NCBI GenBank assembly: GCA_964023205.1 | Contig: OZ026850.1 | Span: 1,076,368-1,140,367, forward strand | Direction: 5' to 3' | Source of the DNA: Lutraria lutraria | Lineage: Eukaryota > Mollusca > Bivalvia > Venerida > Mactridae | DNA: 64,000 nucleotides | Part shown: positions 60,164 through 64,000 of the stretch, in pieces | Layout: the number at the start of each line of letters is the position of its first letter | Position numbering within the stretch: the stretch's first letter is position 1 | The notes under the pieces: generated by a model | What the model saw: only the letters and a program-made list of their open reading frames with translations | The model's database searches: none | What the model was told of the DNA's origin: nothing | Position numbers and translations under genes: made by a program

Positions 60164-60512
60164 CAATCGGAACACCTCGGCGTTTGTCTAAAGCAAGCTG
60201 CCTCGAACATAATATATAGACAGACCGCCATATTTGTTGTTGTTGTTCACGGGCTACTTTCCATTATGGCTGACCCTGGGAATCCAACGATGGAAACAAC
60301 TTGTTTCTCTTTCAATGGGAACTTGATGCTCAATTTATCAATCGCGAACGACGAGCATGTTTGAAAGTCTGTAATTCTGAGAATTATTCCTGAAAACGAG
60401 TACCTAATTTTAAAAAGTAGTAACCGGAAACCGCATAACCAGAACTTGTATCCCTACACTTATGTACGAGGCGTATTTCTCAGTAACGGAAATGCTAAAG
60501 TAGTTACGATTG
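60164..60512 (-). mobile_element. MITE family B, full-length form (about 350 bp)
   Basis: caatcggaacacctcggc at the left, aaagtagttacgattg at the right. The interior matches 31170-31506. No coding capacity, but it is long enough to show that the 79-bp copies are internal deletions of this form. Confidence 0.8.
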
Positions 60513-61299
60513 ACAGACCCTATTAGACAACCCTTTTTCTGGACTGAAAACCTTCAAATTATATAATTAAAATATACACTTTAATTAAAAAGTAATTTTA
60601 ACAATAGTTCAGTATAATAAAATACATCTTAAATATTACCCTCCAGGGAGGTTTATTTTGGAAAATCTGTATATGAACTTCGAAGCACGATTTAGGATAA
60701 ACTGAATATGTCTTATACATATAAAAAGATATATTTGTTGTAGTGTTGCTATGGTAACATTGCTATTGATATAAAGCAATCAGATAAAGGAAAAAAATAG
60801 GCAAAGCCTAGATACGATTGTTATGATTCAAACAAGACCGACCAGGCGTTGTATATGAATTTCTAATGAATGTTTGTTGAATTAGTATACATTAAATGTA
60901 TACACACATCATCATGGTTCTTTTAATCTACATACGAAGTTCACCAAGTTTAATAGTTAAATTAGAATGTACAGACGTGTTCTTATTGACATGTGAGCTT
61001 TAATCAAAGTCTATGTCATTTAAATTACATGAAAACTACTTAGCCAAATTAATTTTGGTACTTCAATACCCTCAAAATTGATTTTTATATTTTATATACA
61101 ATTTACCGTAAAACCTGAACTCAATGTAACAGACTTAATTTAAAGCTTGCTATTGGTCAATTTTCCGATGATTGCCAGAATCCACCGATCAGCTGCTCGT
61201 AAACTAGCGAAAAGACAAACAACGTAAACAGAACATTTTGATTGTTGTCGATGCTTCCTTATTTCCATGTGGCGCGGGGAGGGACATGGCACAAAAAGA

Positions 61300-61497
61300 A
61301 TTAGGCACAACGTCAGGGGAATAAGGCGTAAATTCGCAAAATAAGGCGTAAATTCTCGAAATATGCGTAACTTAAAACAACAAGTAAGGCGAAACCTCAT
61401 TGATATAAGGTGTAACTTCGGGGAAAATAGGTGTAACTTCAGGAAAATAGGCGTAACTTTACAAAAAATAAGGCGTAGCTTCTAGAAAAATGGGCGT
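61300..61497. repeat. degenerate about 25-bp repeat (aaataaggcgtaactt)
   Basis: Seven or more imperfect units such as aaataaggcgtaaattc and aaaataggtgtaacttc. The reverse frame at 61140-61400 overlaps it and is not convincing. Confidence 0.8.
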
Positions 61498-62344
61498 TCA
61501 TATTGTGGACATTTTAAAATCTGCTTAAAGTACCACTGTTCCTACAATAGGGATGATCTATTTTTTAGGGATGTTGTTTTATATTTTGATATCAATAAAG
61601 ACATTGTCGTTGTAATTCTATTTGTATCAAAGTGTCTCTTGTATGGGGTTCGACGATGAATTTAATTCATTCTATCGGTGTATGCAGTTAATCGGTAGGA
61701 TGTGAGTGCATTGACTTAATTATAAATTCTTTTGATCAGTATAACTTCAATATATTCCATTCTAATAATGCTTAAGTTTATCACTGTGGACCATTTTGTC
61801 TAGAATATATTAAAGCCCCATTAGCATTTTAGATGTTAAAATTAAAGTAGGTCTTATTTTACCTAGAAAGATATCTTTCCAGTGAAATTGACTTTTAATT
61901 GCAATAAAAGCATTCCGAAATTTTCTTTTTTTAATCACAAAGTACATATAGAAATATAGCACAGTATTTTTTTCAATGCTGTTGCAAAAAATAAGAAAAA
62001 GCGTCTGACAACATGTCTATGAGATTTGGCCAAAGAAAAACATTGTGTAAATATGTTTTAAAGCAAATAAGATATATTTCTTATATTTTACTATCATTAC
62101 ATCTAATGTTCTGTATTACTAAATTTAAAACGCTAATGGGGCTTTAATCATGTTTTATGCTCTATGCTGAACATTATTCTCGTATCTAATTAGAAATTTT
62201 AAAAAAAGAAGACGAGTCACACGCTGTTCAGTTTTTAGTGGTTTAATTGAAAGATACGGAGTTTTGTTTTTGTAACGTAAAATGTAAAACTCCATGTTTT
62301 TCGGGGACATTTGTATTGATCATAGGACACATGCAATTTATATA
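61498..62344. other. intergenic or intronic, nothing recognised
   Basis: AT-rich; attaaagccccattagcatt at 61809 has a matching inverted text gctaatggggctttaat at 62132, so 61809-62150 may be a diverged inverted-repeat element. Confidence 0.45.
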
Positions 62345-62516
62345 CAGTAACCCATGAAAACCAAACTCTCTGAAAACCGGAATTCCCAGAAAATCGAACA
62401 ATTTCCAAGTCCCATTTTTTTCGTTTTTTTTATCAAAAGTTCTGTGAAAAACGGAATTTTCAGAAAACCGGACTTGGCCCAGTCCAGAAGGGGTCCGGTT
62501 TTGACGGGTTTTACTG
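62345..62516 (+). mobile_element. MITE family F, intact copy
   Basis: cagtaacccatgaaaaccaa at the left, ggtccggttttgacgggttt then tactg at the right. Relatives at 30172 and, partial, at about 63370-63460. Confidence 0.8.
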
Positions 62517-62863
62517 AATATATAGTACATGTTCTGATGTTTATCATTTTAAAATTTCGTTTGTTTTCTAAGCATACTTAAATTGTACATATCCAATCAT
62601 ATCGTCTTTGACTTTCACTAATCATATTTTGGAGTCGTCGGGGGGGGGGGGGGGATGTTGTTAGGTGAAAGTTATGCCGTTGTAGCAAATGATGTACAAA
62701 TAATGATGTTTTGTCTTTTCTATTACGACATTTATCTAATATGGCGTTATTGATCAATTCAGACAAGAGTTGTATTTGACATAACAAGCCATTAGAACTT
62801 AACCATAACCAATGAAGTAGGTTACAGTGACATCATAAGATAGTTGTTCAAGAATCACTGGTA

Positions 62864-63015
62864 CAGTACAACCTCTCAAGAGCAGTCCTCTCTTGAGCAA
62901 CAATCTCCCTCCAACGACAGCATGTTTTTCCAGCTGCGCGATTTAACCTCAGCCTCTCAATAACAACATATTTGTTGTTATTCCCAAAGGGTGTTGCTTT
63001 TGACAGGTTGTTCTG
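62864..63015 (-). mobile_element. MITE family A, intact copy
   Basis: TA|cagtacaacctctcaagagc ... tttgacaggttgttctg|TA; interior in the reverse orientation to the 2685 copy. Confidence 0.88.
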
Positions 63016-63220
63016 TATAGATAGATAAAGTCGTTTTTTTCTACAGATAATCAGAAATACGTACAAAATCACGTTAGAACCATTGTCTGTTTGAATTCCA
63101 TTCAGACAGTTTGTGGAATGTACATTTTAGACATGTTAGTGTAACCTCCCTTGGCAGTGAATTCATACACTTTTATCATCACTCAGATGCTGATGTAAAT
63201 AAGGAAACTGTCTTAAATTT

Positions 63221-63287
63221 ACACTGGTTCCCGTTCCATGTTGCATTGCATTGCAAGGTATCTGTACAGCCAGTCAACGGGAACCAT
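63221..63287 (+). mobile_element. short hairpin MITE family C, copy 4
   Basis: acactggttcccgttccatg at the left, gtcaacgggaaccatg at the right; the right terminus has mutated. Confidence 0.75.
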
Positions 63288-63851
63288 GGGAGTTTATCTT
63301 GAATTCTGCTAAATTGATGAAAACTATAAGCGCTGAAAATTTCCCATTGTGATAACCAATGGGAAATTCCCGAAAAGCCGGACACTTTGAAAGCCGGAAT
63401 ATTTAGAAAATTGGACTTTTGGCACCGCCAGGAAAGGTCCGGTTGCTGGAGTTCACTGCTAATGTGGTCGTATTCATATAACTAACTGCAAAATGTATTT
63501 TGTTAATTGAAACAAATTGGGACACTTACAATTCGTAGTACTTTTGTAATAAAATCACTCACAATATATTGTATACCACTCGTAAATGCTTCAGCATGCA
63601 ATGTTTTCAATAATGAAAAATTTACGCGCGTAATGACATGGCGCAGGCAGATCAAGCGTTCGTTGAGAGCGACGTCGTTAACAATAAGCATTCCCGTCAT
63701 ACACAGCGCGCTTAATATCCAACGTCGCTACTAGGGAGAAGTCTTTGCGTTTATTTTTTGCTATATTGAAAAGAAAATTTATGGCATAAGAAAGATTTTC
63801 ATAAGTTTGTGTCGCCGCCGAATTCTGGATCTTACACGGTTATAAAATCAG

Positions 63852-64000
63852 GGATTTGTCCGCCGATTTTGCCATGAGCCATTATCCTTCAACCATGCAA
63901 GGGAAACGTATCACCGTATACGTTAATGGTGATCCTTTCATGACAGGAAAATCCGTGACTTTAAACCAACATCAGATTCCACAATTCGACAAATTCTGTT
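63852..64000 (+). CDS. doublecortin domain exon, partial at the window edge
   Basis: From the ATG at 63874 the frame reads MSHYPSTMQGKRITVYVNGD then PFMTGKSVTLNQHQIPQFDK and FC, the first half of a DCX domain (I-x-V-Y-x-N-G-D-P-F...G...FDxF). Two readings fit. The ATG has a good context (tgccATGa) and could start a new gene. Or an acceptor at 63849-63851 (aaatcag) joins it in frame to the phase-2 donor at 50638, giving a tandem-DCX protein with a 13.2-kb intron. The acceptor has a poor pyrimidine tract and the first DCX domain would end abruptly, so a separate gene or a missed middle exon is at least as likely. Confidence 0.75.

Overview
This is an AT-rich animal nuclear sequence with spliced genes (GT..AG introns), tRNA-derived SINEs, many short inverted-repeat elements, minisatellites and long microsatellites. 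Gene content and repeat style suggest a lophotrochozoan, most likely a bivalve mollusc. That assignment is inference; I could run no search.

Six loci are supported. (1) 2428-10552 (+): a seven-exon NLR-type gene whose exons join in frame to 1318 codons. It encodes a 59-residue leader ending in a 2A-like ribosome-skipping motif (GIEQNPG|P), then an I-set-like Ig domain, a DZIP3-type HEPN domain with an R-x4-H motif assembled across a splice junction, a coiled coil, a NACHT NTPase and divergent LRR-like repeats. (2) 15541-16005 (+): an intronless 154-aa gene with a basic/aromatic N-terminal half and an acidic tail, weakly reminiscent of IER2/IER5 immediate-early proteins. (3) 23643-24365 (+): an unrecognised 240-aa intronless protein. 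(4) 27804-30514 (-): a four-exon gene for a 229-aa secreted 16-cysteine protein. (5) 42448-44046 (-): a 532-aa single-exon class A GPCR with a very long third intracellular loop. (6) 50270-50637 (+) and 63852-64000 (+): two doublecortin (DCX) domain exons. They can be spliced in frame with each other, or the second may start a neighbouring DCX gene that runs off the window.

The remaining sequence, most of the window, is non-coding and rich in repeats. The commonest is a roughly 160-bp MITE with CAGTACAACCTCTC termini and TA target duplications (about 11 copies). One copy has internally expanded into a 32-bp minisatellite. Other families include CAATCGTAACTACTCGG-ended elements (79 to about 350 bp, one nested in another), AAACTGGTTCCCGTT hairpins, and at least four tRNA-related SINEs. 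Large tandem arrays lie at 12240-13808 (28 bp), 34250-34740 (about 34 bp), 55340-55750 (46 bp), 56593-56977 (44 bp) and 58095-58335 (about 36 bp). Long trinucleotide tracts lie at 31905-32170, 32774-33675 and 48600-48880.

The standout is locus 1. It combines a translational-recoding leader with an Ig-HEPN-NACHT-LRR architecture, which would make one mRNA yield a separate hydrophobic leader and a putative innate immune sensor/effector.
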